From: Sipunculus nudus | Taxonomy: Eukaryota > Annelida > Sipuncula > Golfingiida > Sipunculidae | Reading direction: 5' to 3' | Length of the DNA stretch: 64,000 nucleotides | Assembly: GCA_026874595.1 (NCBI GenBank) | Contig: CM049314.1 | Span: 31,447,729-31,511,728, forward strand | Shown: positions 21,571-33,072 of the stretch, piece by piece | How the letters are laid out: the number at the start of each line of letters is the position of its first letter | Numbering within the stretch: position 1 is the first letter of the stretch | Made by a program: the position numbers and the translations under genes | The notes under the pieces: generated by a model | Seen by the model: the letters and a program-made list of their open reading frames with translations, nothing else | Told to the model about the DNA's origin: nothing | The model's database searches: none

Positions 21571-23644
21571 CATATATATATATATATAAACTTATAAACT
21601 GTATTTGTCACCTACATTCACCCAAATAAACATTCTTTGCTCTAATAACCCATTAGTGGATACTCTTTACCATTGCTCCACTGTTGGACTTTTCAAGGAG
21701 AGCCGCCGAGAACCACCAAGGACCAGCATAATTTACTGGGAAGCCACTTAACAAAAAATGTACACATGCTTCAAACATAATTTTGATACCCCTGATACAT
21801 GAATGCAATATTTATCATGTATTATTTGAGATCAGATAATGATCATGACCATACTTATGGACTTTCAACCTTCTCATGCCCGGGTCAACAGTTTAACTTT
21901 TTACCATTCATACCCCAACATGAATTTCTTTTAACCAGTTTACAATTATAGAAATACTATATGTTCATGTGTACACAAATTAAATATTTTCATACACTAA
22001 TATATATATTATATTATTGTTATATTAAATATTTTTTTGAAGATTTCACTGATATTTTTTTATTTTGAGAATCTACATATATTGTATTTAAGCCAAAACC
22101 AGAAGGATACCATTTTTGAATATGAAAACCTTAATTACTTACATAACAAGAGGAAAGGGCTTTGATTTGTGTAAAGTTGGTGGCTCTAAATGGCTCTAGT
22201 GGCTCATGGTGAAAAGACCCCCACTATTGTCATAATAATTATCAGTTTATAGACAAATGTATGTGTCTGGTATTCATTCATTCATATATAGCATATCAGA
22301 TATGTTCATATTTGCATAATAAATCATAAACAGGTATTTCTACGTCTCCTGAAAACGAGATGATTGGCTCGATAGCTCAGTTTCCGTACATAGAAACGGT
22401 GGGTATATAGTCAAAGCGAAATACTATACGATTATAAATGTTTTATCTCTACATGAAACTCTACAGAAACGGTAGGGGTCCATAGTCAAAGCAAAATACT
22501 ATAAGATTATAAATGTTTTAACTCTACATGAATGTAATGGGAGGCGAATGCCCTACCCACCTTGTTCATATTTTGTTCCAGTTTTCCCTGGCACACAGCC
22601 ACTATTGCATATACCCAATGAATTGCAGTCTCCATGCTTACACTTTGCTCTGCACGACAACCTACAGTTTTCCCCATATTCTCCATTTATACACTCTGCA
22701 ATTAATTTTTATATGTACATGCACTGTTGAATTGCCACAGAGAATTTGTCTTGCACGCATATAATTTCATCAAGGACAAACTTTTTAAAAACCAAGAATA
22801 ATCAAGAGATGCGTCGTGTTTAATATTTCACAGTATTCTTGTATTATGAATGATACCGTCATCCATAATAACAAATCACTTTCTGACGAAATAAATTACT
22901 AAGAACGCTCAGTCCTGAAGATAATTTTGGGATGACTCATTTTAGTATATATCATGCTACATTTTACCTCATTTAGTAAATAGTTAGTGTTTGCATTTAA
23001 ATTATTGTACGCATCCTGAATTAATTGAAACAGTAGAGTCGAATTCCCCTGGATATTTTACATGCATTTTTAACATGTATTTAAACCATCCCTCGAGGGT
23101 GGGACTAATATTTTTGTGAAACGAGGCCTGTAGGGTTAGGCATTTGTACAGGTACTTCAGCCAAAACAACGAAAATTTGTAATGTTTATTTATGCGGATA
23201 ATTTTCCAGTAATTTACCAATGTTACAATGTGATCCTTTTCTCCCTGAAACACAGCCATGTCGACATGTTCCGTTCCTGTAGCAGTACGCCGATTTACAA
23301 CTTGATGGGCAGTGACGCTGGCAAAAGGCTCCATATTTATTCATTGGACATGCTTTTATGGTTTGTGGGAAAGAAAACAAATTAGGCTTGTTCTATTTTC
23401 AGGTGACAAAACATAATTCCATTACACTGTACAGATATCTTTTGACAAACAAATATTGGCATACGTCCTGGATCTAATCGAGATAAATAGTCTAATTCAA
23501 TTTTATTGAACTTATTGAAAATTTAAATATTTTAGGAAAGAAATACTTACTTTTTGGTATAAGGCGTGGTCCAAATTGACAAAATATAGACAAATCCTTG
23601 GCCAACAACAAATACAGAAAGGCTTTTGTATATAATGCATACAT
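17290..23644 (-). CDS. Receptor copy 3: EGF-like single-pass membrane protein, one frameshift
   Basis: Gene-level entry and the most complete unit. Exons are signal 23551-23644, A 23218-23352, B 22561-22695, C 21191-21328, D 19023-19226, E 18578-18750, TM 17916-18057, juxtamembrane 17674-17717 and tail 17290-17435. Every junction agrees in phase and the product would be about 400 aa: signal peptide, five cysteine-rich modules, short stalk, one membrane helix and a short tail. The exception is module E, whose 173 nt lacks one base relative to paralogues and would end the frame before the membrane. Either this copy is a very young pseudogene or the base is a sequence error or allele. Module B has also lost one conserved cysteine. 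Relatives (MEGF10, CED-1, SR-F) act in engulfment or recognition at the cell surface; the ligand is unknown. Confidence 0.75.
17674..17717 (-). CDS. Copy 3 juxtamembrane exon
   Basis: 44 nt, acceptor CATTTAACAG, donor GTATGT. Entered in phase 2 from the TM exon it reads RAWIVREKIALETAQ and leaves in phase 1. Basic residues after the membrane segment fit the positive-inside pattern. Confidence 0.6.
17916..18057 (-). CDS. Copy 3 stalk and transmembrane exon
   Basis: 142 nt, phase 1 in and phase 2 out, acceptor CAATTTTAG and donor GTAAAG. It has a short stalk with an N-glycosylation site (VTNETLQYF) followed by the hydrophobic helix IYSGIYAFVIILFALFFVW and HR. Paralogous TM exons lie at 13.3, 41.6 and 59.3 kb. 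Confidence 0.85.
18578..18750 (-). CDS. Copy 3 module E exon with one-base deletion
   Basis: It starts ECGQGTYGERCLEQCSVGCK and in the shifted frame continues as CDHIDGACSCQNGWFGQRC. Acceptor CATTGAAG and donor GTAAGG are normal. The break lies where the paralogue at 32.9 kb has an undisturbed CQSACD reading. Length is 173 nt instead of a multiple of three. Confidence 0.85.
19023..19226 (-). CDS. Copy 3 module D exon (EGF-like)
   Basis: 204 nt, symmetrical phase 1, acceptor GTTATAG and donor GTAAGG. It opens VCQVGLWGNSCRNNCSVGC, then VCGPADGRCSCYTGWTGRRC and KCSCSSGYQANDCVH. Open throughout with all cysteines kept. Confidence 0.9.
19609..20440. repeat. Perfect 416-bp tandem duplication (two units)
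   Basis: Unit 1 is 19609-20024 and unit 2 is 20025-20440. By eye they are identical, each beginning GGTTAGGAGAAAACGGCAA. There is no gene in them. They lie in the intron between modules C and D of copy 3. A very recent duplication or an assembly artefact are both possible. Confidence 0.9.
21191..21328 (-). CDS. Copy 3 module C exon (EGF-like)
   Basis: 138 nt, phase 1 to 1, donor GTAAGTCA. It reads DCAAGWYGKDCKKTC, then ACRSTDGICLQGCLPGTVG and KCHKG. Its acceptor (ATATATTAG) is the last few bases of a (TA)n tract. Confidence 0.9.
21329..21401. repeat. (TA)n microsatellite
   Basis: About 35 TA units abutting the module C acceptor of copy 3. Confidence 0.95.
21402..21530. mobile_element. Solo end of a DNA transposon inside (TA)n
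   Basis: The reverse complement starts CAGTGGAACCTCTCCTTACG with repeated ACGGGCACCTC/ACGGACAG motifs, the same style as the 4.07-kb element, and the flank is TATATA. The other terminus is not recognisable. TA-targeting into a TA microsatellite is expected of this superfamily. Confidence 0.5.
21531..21588. repeat. (TA)n microsatellite
   Basis: Continuation of TA repeats on the far side of the transposon end, interrupted by CATACATA. Confidence 0.95.
22392..22536. repeat. About 73-bp imperfect tandem duplication
   Basis: Two units beginning GAAACGGT and containing CATGTAGAG-type ends on the other strand; both hold AAAGC(G/A)AAATACTATA. They lie just left of the copy 3 B exon. Confidence 0.75.
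22561..22695 (-). CDS. Copy 3 module B exon (EGF-like, one cysteine lost)
   Basis: 135 nt, phase 1 to 1, acceptor TTAATTGCAG and donor GTGGGT. It reads ECINGEYGENCRLSC, then HGDCNSLGICNSGCVPGKTG and KYEQG. The final cysteine of the module is Tyr here (TAT for TGT), so one disulfide partner is missing compared with copy 1. Confidence 0.88.
23218..23352 (-). CDS. Copy 3 module A exon (EGF-like)
   Basis: 135 nt, phase 1 to 1, donor GTAAAT. It reads TCPMNKYGAFCQRHCPSSC, then YCYRNGTCRHGCVSGRKG and HCNIG. The acceptor (CCATAAAAG) is purine-rich and weak, but it gives the correct phase and module length. Confidence 0.87.
23551..23644 (-). CDS. Copy 3 signal-peptide exon with start codon
   Basis: ATG at 23644 begins MYALYTKAFLYLLLA, a hydrophobic signal core, then a polar stretch ending LIPK and donor GTAAGT in phase 1. 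The split codon makes Thr before the first cysteine of module A. Homologous exons are at 6.0 kb (intact), 13.7 kb (inverted relic) and 35.1 kb (relic). Confidence 0.78.
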
Positions 23645-24780
23645 TGTCTGTATTTATTCCCTCATCTGGCAAACTGCAGGTGCATCTGCTTGGTACTCGT
23701 CTGGTGAAGTAGAACGGATAAAAGATTATTTGAGCCCGAGACACAAGCAGTGTTATCTTAATAAATTAATTGGTTAGGAGACAGGCAGGAAAATCATGGA
23801 ATAACCATAATTACATTTGTTTTCGCTTTCTCATTTGGCATCCTGGACATTTACAAACCAGTTACCATAATGATTACCAGGAAGTATTATGCGTCGTCAC
23901 TTTTAAATGCTAGTACAGAAGCACTCACGCAAGAAAAAAATGCCTAATTGTTTGGAATTTATTACGGAATCAAATTTTAATTTTAATTTTACCCTAAAAC
24001 ATGTCTAACAAGATCACCTGTGAATTAAGACCACTTGTGCCCAGTCCCTCAGTTGATATTCTCAGTTTAAAACCAGAGTAAGGGAATACTCATTCATTTA
24101 GCTCCACATGACTTCCCTTTAAGGTACAATGGTATATGTTTAACACAGTTATTTATCATGTGTATAAGTGTTGTCCTGTTTAACAATTTTATAATTTCAT
24201 AAATATTTCATATGTCAATTAGAACAGTTATTTATCTTATACTACACTGCCAAATCTGCTTATCAATTAATTATACATATTTATTTATATGTACAAGGAT
24301 TAATTGTAAAGCCGTGTCAGTCTGTAGTGGAAGTGTTGCTTAAGAGTAATAGTTAAGGCCTTTAGGATAGGCGTCACTCTAATTTCAAAAAGTTATCATA
24401 ATTACAGCCACGATTACAACCATAATAATGTCAAAAGGCAATACAATAACTGCGTACTCTAAACTTTATTCAAATGCTTCAAGGTAACCTTTGTCTTTAT
24501 TCAGGTTATAATGACGATACTAAACATGATAGAAATTAAATTTGAAACTTTGATTAAATCTATTTTGCTATTGTTCCATCTCAAACGTTCTCGGAATTCA
24601 GATAGTTTCGCCAGATACATCTACCAGGGAAGTAGGATTTGATGGGTGTCAACAATCACAGCACCTGAATCCTATTATCATGATTACGCTTATATGAGGA
24701 GAGTAATCAATTATAAATACAATTACTTTGCATTAGAATAAACGTTATTGATTACGATTACGATAATTACTAAACCATAA
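23645..24780. other. No recognised gene; upstream flank of copy 3
   Basis: Expected to contain the copy 3 promoter, but no defined element can be supported. Sequence is AT-rich and unremarkable. Confidence 0.4.
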
Positions 24781-24794
24781 GCGGTTGCAATAGA

Positions 24795-24795
24795 T

Positions 24796-24841
<46 letters not shown>

Positions 24842-24842
24842 T
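24795..24842. repeat. (GA)n microsatellite
   Basis: About 20 GA units; frames through it (SLSLSL) are not genes. Confidence 0.95.
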
Positions 24843-24993
24843 TGCTAGAGGCTGCGTCTCTAGTCCCTTTTGTGAATAATACACTGCATACACCCATACG
24901 ATCATAAAAATACCGATATCATTTTTTGTATATTAATTTCAACTTGTTCCATAATCTGAAAAATAACTTTTTAAAAAACTTTGTCGACAAGTC

Positions 24994-24999
<6 letters not shown>

Positions 25000-25078
<79 letters not shown>

Positions 25079-25100
25079 CAGACAGACAGAGAAAGAGACA
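25000..25100. repeat. (TA)n followed by (GA)n microsatellite
   Basis: TA repeats to about 25035, then GA repeats and GACA variants. They border the SINE-like element on its left. Confidence 0.95.
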
Positions 25101-25139
25101 GAGAGAGATGAATGAATAGCCATGCTGGTTCGTTGTACA

Positions 25140-25366
25140 AAGAAATGGAACATGAATACACAGCAAAGTCGGTTCACCGCCGATGGGAATCGAACCCATG
25201 ACCTTACGATTGCCGGTCGTTTGCTCTATCCACTATCCCCGACCCCTCTGTGTATTTGCACACTTTTATAGAACCAGCGAAGTGACATCAGAGTACTCTC
25301 CACTTCATGTATTGGCAAACTTTGCATGCAGCAGGGAGAACTGGTGGCCTTATATGGTGTGCGGCA
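25140..25366 (-). mobile_element. tRNA-derived SINE-like element
   Basis: On the minus strand 25180-25240 resembles a tRNA: AGTGGATAGAGCAAACG as an A-box-like segment and ATGGGTTCGATTCCCAT as a perfect T-arm/B box. The anticodon arm and acceptor stem do not pair well, so it is not a functional tRNA gene. Downstream tail sequence (ACATCAGAGTACTCT region, AGAACTGGTGGCCTTATA) recurs at 34.5-34.6 kb, which supports a dispersed repeat. It is bounded by microsatellites on both sides. Confidence 0.6.
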
Positions 25367-25404
25367 TATATATATATATTATATATATATATATATTATA
25401 TATA

Positions 25405-25449
<45 letters not shown>
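25367..25449. repeat. (TA)n microsatellite
   Basis: TA repeats with periodic TATATATTATATA interruptions, at the end of the SINE-like element. Confidence 0.95.
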
Positions 25450-25452
<3 letters not shown>

Positions 25453-26373
25453 GCTTCAAATTTCAGTAGAGAAAAGGGACACCTGACCGGTTTATTTTTT
25501 CCTAATTGTGAGGTCCCTTATTATTGCAAGGTACAATTAACTGTTTCGACAATTATTGGTGCATTTTGTGACGACATTTTGATATGGTAGACAAATTCAT
25601 ATAAACAAAAAACATTCATGCCATAGCTTGCATAGCGTTTGATGATGCTTAAGATTAAAGGTAAAATCCTACAGGTTGCATAATATCTAGAACAACAAAA
25701 AATAATTGAACAACAAATATTTTGTAATACATTATCACTACCAAGAATGGATGTTATAAATTACATACCGGTAGTTCGTTAAATAACCAGGAATAAAACC
25801 AGTAATATTCCTGTTTCTGGTGTTCATTTGACAGTTGACTCATTGCGAGAACGATTTTGTCATTATATATATCACGGAAATACATGAGAAGTGCAGGATG
25901 AAATTGTTCACCCATGTATATTTTATTTTGAAATTCATAGCAGACCAAGATATAAGAAAGCGAGTAAAGGTCATTATGTCATTGTACATCATTGAAAAAT
26001 CAATTTAAAATATACGGGCGTAAAAATTGGGACCAGAACTTCTGACTGTTATAGATATTCTGACGGTTATGAGGACAGATTCAAAGTAAACTCTCCACAA
26101 AAAAAAAATTCACAACCTGGAATTTAATACAAAATACTCAGGATTTTTAATTTGGCCAAATATCTACGAATCTACCAACTAGAGTGTAATGAATACTTTA
26201 TGTCATATATGAATCATGGAATATATCAGGGTTTATTTCACAAGTGTTGTCATATATTGTCAAACGTGTATATATGTGGCCATCTTCTAGATGCTAATTC
26301 TGAGATGTAAAAGATAATGGAAGAGGCTGTGGCATATCTTTTAAGGGATGTTAATTATTTAATTAAAGATATG

Positions 26374-26409
<36 letters not shown>

Positions 26410-26689
26410 TTTGTTTATTTGTGAATAATAAACTGTATTTAAATAGACAAATGATAAGGAACCTACCGGAATAATTACATGATAAACAATGGCAATCATA
26501 CTTCTATGGTGATTAATGTCAAAGGAATCATTATACTGTCAAGGAAATTGTACTGGTCAGCTAATTGATATTTGCAATATAAGTTGGTGATCTGCAGCAT
26601 CAGACTAACAATAATTTGTGTCTTGTTTTAGCTTAAGTGTTATTTATTGTTCTATTAATGTAATTTTATTTCTCTCTCTGTGCCCTTTT

Positions 26690-26741
<52 letters not shown>

Positions 26742-27100
26742 AATAATAACCTTCAAGTTGTGTATTCATTTATCAGTAGAATGTACATAGCACTTGCTTG
26801 AATAAGTGTTATTACCTTTTTAGAGTATAAACCATTCTACTTTTAACGTGACTATATTCCAAACAGTCCCAAGGGCATTTACGAGGAGATCCGACGTGAT
26901 AGCTTTAAATGGCGATAAAGACTCTCTCTTGTTAAAAAGTTTGCCGGTTCAACCTTGAAATACAGTTTCTTTTCCACAGAGAATTCAGTCTTAATCTGTC
27001 ATATTATACATTAACCCGTTTAACATGCATAATAATGTATATGTTTATGTGTATGTGTATGTGTATACGTATGTGTATATATGTACGTATATAAGAGCGG
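25450..27100. other. No recognised gene; (TA)n at 26376-26406 and 26696-26739
   Basis: Only microsatellites are supported. One minus-strand frame near 25.75-25.95 kb ends at a GTATGT motif but has no recognisable domain. Confidence 0.45.
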
Positions 27101-27101
27101 A

Positions 27102-27159
27102 ATAACTCTGAAGAAACACAACACTGTTAATTTACAGTGTTGTTTTTCTTCGGAGTTAT
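27102..27159. repeat. Long hairpin (26-bp arms, 6-nt loop)
   Basis: ATAACTCTGAAGAAACACA.. pairs with the reverse complement ending ..TTCTTCGGAGTTAT around a TAATTT loop, with very few mismatches. It may be a MITE remnant or a structured transcript; no gene is adjacent. Confidence 0.8.
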
Positions 27160-27174
27160 ATATATCTCTCTATA

Positions 27175-27180
27175 TATATG

Positions 27181-27228
<48 letters not shown>

Positions 27229-29180
27229 CATATATACATACATACATATATATATCATAATCTTCAACAACTGTCGTCGATAATGAAAACCAAAAAAAAA
27301 TTAAATTATACATTGAGAACTGAGACGTATATAAGCTGTATATGTGTTTATTTAAATATGTGAGAATATGAATATATATATGTATATTTTGGTAGTATAT
27401 AAAGATTTCGATCCATTTACGTACAAAATATGGGTACAATCGAAAGTTAATATTAGCATGTGTGTATATTTATGTATAGATATGTTTCTATGGCTATATT
27501 TGTACATGTGAATCGTCAACAAATGGCGTCAATGATGAAAACAAAAAAAAAGATGTTGTAAATTATACATAAAAAACTGAGACGACAAAAGAAAGAAGAA
27601 AAGAAAAAAAAAAACATTAACCCGCTGCATGTTTCGGATGAAAGGCCATTGATACCATATGTTCGTCCACTTTAAATTTCGCCTTCCGAATGGAATTATA
27701 TTGACACTTAAATAATGGCTATGCAAAGATAAAAACGTAATTTAAGAGATTAGGTATTTGTATAGCTTATGCAATGGTTATAAAGTTATTTGAGGGACCA
27801 GTGTTGATGTACTCTTTTACGGTTAATTGAAACGGTAATATTCTAGGGGGAGCGGAAGGTGTTTATCATATAAAACATTGTTATGCTTCCTGTTTCTTTA
27901 TATCCATTAACCTCTACCTATGTTTAAGCAGTGGGAAAATAATACAAAATACATGCAATCTAATGTCCATAGAAGGTACGACAATTTCTATGTCTATTTC
28001 TTTTTCTTTTATGTCCAAAACTCGTCATGTTCTTTAGAGTTGAAGGCATCTCATTGCTACATGGTAATAATGCTTTATCAATTCATTCCTCCCTGCGAAC
28101 ATGCGGATCCCAACAATTAAGATCTTCAGTCTTCTGCCCGTGGTATTTATTGGTCACATGGTCTCAGAGACCAGGGTTCTCATTCCATCTGTAGGTTCAG
28201 TGCCAAGTATTTCAAACATTTTTAAAGGGGCCCAATCACTTATCTGACCATTATAAACTGAAGGCAATTCCTTGGAGCTTCCATAAAAATAGGCCAGAAA
28301 ACGTGGTTTTAACCACACATAGGCTGCAAGTTTTGTTTATATCAATGTGATTATAATATGTTGGGGCCCGCCAAAATAATCAAAACAAATTAAACAAGGG
28401 CATCTGTCAGCAAGCCAGAGCTTTACAAATGGCGTTTTGCAACAAGTGACCTTTCTACCTCCACATACATGCAATCTACCACCTTAGGTTACACGTTTTT
28501 CCTGTTTGTCAACATTGCTGTGTTTACAAACATGTTGTTGATAAACAAGTTCACATATCCTTCACGAAGGCCTTATGAGAAATTTTCAGAACCAAAATTA
28601 CCTTTAGATCATAAATATGAACACACAGAAAGCCAGAAATCACATAAATTCTTTTTTAAAAAGCAGGTGATTGGGCACCTTTAAACATCAATCTATATTT
28701 CTTTCTATTGTCTCGATTAGTGTTCCGTAGTTTCCTCTTGTTTACTTCCCATTTATTCTTATCTTATTTATAATTAACAAGTTTCCTTGAGCAATTTTAA
28801 ATATTGCAAACGTTTATTTGCCTTTTCGCTATTACTTTCAAGGTGATGCATATGTTATAATTCTGTGTGTATCATTGTCACGAAATAGATCGCGTCACTT
28901 TGTTTTATTTTCATTCCTCAAGTTACCTGTACCAGGTTATCTGTACATTTATATTTGTTTAGCGAGAATCTACGTGAAGGTTTCCATGTGCACAGAAGGT
29001 CTTGTTATGCCTTCTGTTAAAAGCGATCGCCTTGGAATGTGTGTTTTGTTCCCAGACTATTAAGTATTCAGCGTGCTCAGAAATATAGATGGACCTTAGT
29101 AGGAAAAGCAGGCAAGGCTTTGTTTTAGTCTTTTGAATATAAATGAGCCTCCAGGGGAGAGGGGTATTTGAAAGTGTCCA
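27175..29180. other. No recognised gene; (TA)n at about 27183-27222
   Basis: AT-rich sequence with short open frames only. Nothing resembling the receptor exons or a transposon was found. Confidence 0.4.
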
Positions 29181-29227
29181 TATACAGTATTAAAGGAGAC
29201 ACAGTGTGAAGCTTGCAGAGACCAAAA

Positions 29228-29650
29228 GTGCCGTTCGCCGGAACCCTGTGAGGTGCTGCCAGTGGGTGTCCAGTGAGGCTCTGCCAGCCTGTGTCCAGTG
29301 AGCAGCTGCCAGCCGGTATCTAGTGAGGTGCTGCAAGCCCTTGTCCAGTGAGGTGCTGCCAGCGGCTGTCCAGTGAGGTGATGTCAGCATTTGTCGGGTG
29401 AGGTACTGCAAACCGGTGTCCAGTGAGGAGCTGCCACCAGTGTCCAGTGAGGCGCTGCCAGCCGGTGTCCAGTGAGGTGCTGCAAGCCTTTGTCCAGTGA
29501 GGTGCTGCCAGCGGGTGTCCTGTGAGGTGCTGCCAGCCGGTGTCCAGTGAGAAGCTATCAGCCGGTGTCAAATTAGGTGCTGTCATCCGGTGTCAAGTGA
29601 GGTGGTGCCAGCGGGTGTCAAGTGAGTTGCTGTTGGCGAGTATCTAGTGT
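29228..29650. repeat. 25-bp minisatellite, about 16 copies
   Basis: The unit is close to GTCCAGTGAGGTGCTGCCAG followed by CCGGT, repeated with point changes. Minus-strand frames reading TGWQHLTG and the like are consequences of the repeat; 25 is not a multiple of three and three staggered reading phases appear. Confidence 0.92.
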
Positions 29651-32280
29651 GATGAAGCCCAGCAAGCAGTATTAATGGTGCCAGGTTAACTGTCATTTTC
29701 GTATGGCGGGACCTATCGATCCACGCGGGACTCTATAGCGTCTCAAAGGGAGCCTACAATTTTAAGAAATTGGTCTTCTCATCCAGTCCTCAAGAATGGG
29801 ACTAAAATTCGGCAACATTTAATTCTTCTTTGGTACATAGCAATATTAATCTCTCACGGTTTTAAATTTCTTCGTTTTATTTTCATGAGGATGCAAAACA
29901 GAGACCGAGACTAGTTCATCTGCCGCAAGGCATCCCAATTTGATGCTAAGTTTTTCCGAGTAGACATCCCTGTAGCGGAGCATAGGTCGGTATGAGGGCC
30001 GAGAACATTATGAAAGTTTACCATACCGTGTCAGCCTTGGTATTTTGGCGTTTCTCCTAAGCAGTCCTCACGCAGTCAATCCATTCCGGGGATGTGCTAA
30101 TGAAGGATCGATTAGCTTTTTGTGTGCATCCTTCACATGACCAGGAACAGCTTAAACGATTATTCATTAATTGTACAGTCACTTATGCAGTAATAAGCAT
30201 TGGAATGTGTGCCGAATAAGTAAAGGAAAACCCAGGTTGGGGAGCATCTCCCATTAGGAACGCCCTCGTGGCTGAGGCTTACATTCCCTTGAATGCCAAT
30301 TTCGAGACTCATTTTCGGAGGAACGACCCCACTCTGGATTGATTCTTTAAACACAAATGTAACGATGCGCACCATTGGGAAGCCAGGTTTGAAGTGAAAC
30401 TAATTGACATAACTTTGGTTTGGGCGCCTAAGAGCAGCCTTTCCTCTTAAGACTCAGATGCCACACAGCTACTTACCATTAAACTCCTAAACCTCTAATG
30501 TAACCATCTACGGAATTTTGCAAACTCTATTCAGGTCTTTATTTACATGTGCTAGTCTTATAAGAGATTTCTGATCATTGCATGGGACAACAATCTTTAC
30601 ATAAATAGGACCATCTTGAATTTCCTGGGTAGTACAATGCAATCATATGTGTTCTGTGCCATTCTTGATGGATTCTAGGTCTCTTAAATGCTATTATCCT
30701 TAAAACTTGCGCCTCAGGTGTTTGGCATATCTCAAATCCTAATAACAGCAAGATAATAATACCAGCACAGTAATACCATTGTTCACCGGTCTGAGTGTGT
30801 CCTCCATTCAATCTGTGTTATAATTCCGAAAAGCCTGAAAGACGAAAGCAACGGATAATGCATGATCTAAAACTAAGCCATGTTTCAGCAGGACCCGTCG
30901 CAGGCTAATTACTTAAAAATTGTACATTTGTAGATGTAGATATTATAAATTTATATTTTTTATGAGGCATGAAGATGCTAAGGCAATCAGAAATAATATG
31001 TGCTTGTAATGAGCAGATTACTGGCTTAATGAGTGGCTCATTTTAAAATAGACTAATACTATTTTATTTAAAATGTTATTATTGACATAAAAATACAGTT
31101 ATTTATCTGGCCGAAACTGCTTCAAAACATATACACATGGTTGTATGACATAACACACGTGAAAGAAGATAATCAACCTGGACAACAGAAGGAAAGAAAG
31201 ATCTTGTGTTATAGTTAATGATCTTTGGCAGTGTTAGCAAAGCGCAACATAAATTAAATCAAAACCCGTAAAGTAGGACAGTTTTAATATGCTTCAGCTT
31301 AAGAATGTTTCTGTATATACAAAACCCAAATTTATTAGACCATTTATTATAACATATAGGACATTAAAAAAAAATTGGTACATTGTAGTTAAACAGGTTT
31401 TCATCATCCTATACCAGAGCTGATATTTACATGAGTGGCGGAATGTTCATGTGAAAATTAGACGCAAATTCACATTCTCCTGAAAAGCAATTATTATTAT
31501 GTTGGTCATTTATTCATTAATGTTTTCCAGTGTATTGTCATAAAAATACAAAGGAATCATTAGCTGTTGACTGACTGGACTAAGAACTTTTAAATTAGGG
31601 TTTTCCTTCACGTATATATTAATTTTCAATCAAAATGGATTTCAGAAAATAAAAGCATACTTTAGTAAATGAAAAAATCCTCGTTTGATAACGTCAGAAA
31701 ATTATCTTTTAAAGGTGTCCCTAAGATAACTGTTTAAAGATTCCAAGTTTGCCTGTACCAAAATCCATGTTTTTGCATATACCAGACTCCATATATCTTT
31801 CAAATCCAATGATAATATCACTTTCTAAATGTTTGTCCACGATTTTGAACAGAGGAATCCATCATTATCTATGCTTGGATTATCCTATGGCATCAGCCAG
31901 AGCAAATCGTTTGCATATTGTGTATTGGTGTTAGCTCTGCAGGTACAATCAACTATTTCATAAATGCTGTACTCTACTAGAAGTTTAAGCTATTCCTGTT
32001 GATCGGTGCCAGTTTCCGAGTTTCCTAAAGTGAGAGCAAAAATATATTATAAGCAATTAGTCTTCTTTTTGTGCAATATCACATTATTTCTCCCTGGATC
32101 CTCTGCAACATCCTATGATCAATTAACCGGATTGGTCCATTAGCTGCTTATTTTATAAAAATCCTATTTTATAAAAAATGTTGATAATTTATGCATTGTT
32201 CCTATCTTACATTTATATTTCCGAGTAAAACCTAATTAAATATACTAATCCTGATCCCATAAAAAATTTATATATATATA
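29651..32280. other. No recognised gene; base composition slightly higher in GC to about 30.9 kb
   Basis: 29.65-30.9 kb is less AT-rich than its surroundings and may be an old insertion, but no termini, coding motif or repeat match could be recognised. The rest is AT-rich spacer. Confidence 0.4.
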
Positions 32281-32282
32281 TA

Positions 32283-32370
32283 TGGGTAAAACCTCTGAAT
32301 TACGATCACCAACGGGACCACGATAAAGTGGTCTCATTTCCGAGGACGTCACTTATGTGATGTTTGACTA
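32283..32370. mobile_element. DNA-transposon end relic
   Basis: GGTAAAACCTCTGAATTACG followed by ATCACCAACGGGACC and GTGGTCTC matches the style of the TIRs at 4.07 and 21.5 kb, and again follows a TA run. Only one end is visible. Confidence 0.35.
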
Positions 32371-32868
32371 TCAACTTTGTCCCATGTGGCTGGCATGGAG
32401 CGATATCCAATATAATATTTAAATACTTTTTTTATTCTGTCTCCACCTAGTTCTATATTAAACAAAAGAAATTAAGACGATACGTTTTGTAACATATTCT
32501 TCATTATTACTGAAAAAAAGAGAAAAAGTCGAACTGCCCTCAGCCAATAAACAGTTTCTAAATACTTGTTCAACGGACAAATGAGGTGCTTGCTGCTCCG
32601 AACTGTAACTATTTGATATAAAGAGCCAACAAAATCTGGACCATGAAAGTGGGCTGACTGAAATTTAATATGAATCTGTTATTCATTCTTATCGGGCTAA
32701 TATGCTTGAACTGCAGAAAATATTCTTTTGTGAATCAAATTTAATAATGGTGGCCACAGATTTCAATGTAAACTGTAACCAATATGAACATAATAATTTG
32801 TTAATCAATGCCTTTCTAGAAAAGTAACGGTATGCTTGTGTTTTGTTCTATTATGGACAACGCCTACC

Positions 32869-33005
32869 TGTATAGTTCTTATCACATCGCTCACCGAACC
32901 AACCTTCTTGACACGAACAGGTGCCGTCAATCGAGTCACATGCGGATTGGCATCCAGCTGAGCACCGCTCCTGGCAATGTTCCCCAAATGTACCTTGTCC
33001 ACATT
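32869..33005 (-). pseudogene. Copy 4 module E exon, decayed at its end
   Basis: It reads ECGQGTFGEHCQERCSAGCQ and DGTCSCQEGWFGERCD, then a missing base shifts the frame. In the paralogous alignment two stops follow (TAA TAG) where other copies read into the CCPEWN region. Length is 137 nt to a GTAGGC motif. The acceptor AATTGTAG is good. Confidence 0.75.
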
Positions 33006-33072
33006 CTACAATTAAATATAAACTTATTTATTTTACATGGATTGTACAAATAGTTATTATAACTAATCGAGG

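Noticed and set aside
25180-25245. tRNA gene
   Set aside because: The T-arm is perfect, but the acceptor stem and anticodon arm do not pair and the sequence continues into a repeat body, so I treat it as a SINE head.
25754-25948. Minus-strand frame ending at GTATGT
   Set aside because: No cysteine pattern, hydrophobic segment or phase partner; splice-like end judged to be chance.
29190-29586. Minus-strand repeat proteins (HLTG/SLDT words)
   Set aside because: They arise from a 25-bp minisatellite and shift frame every unit.
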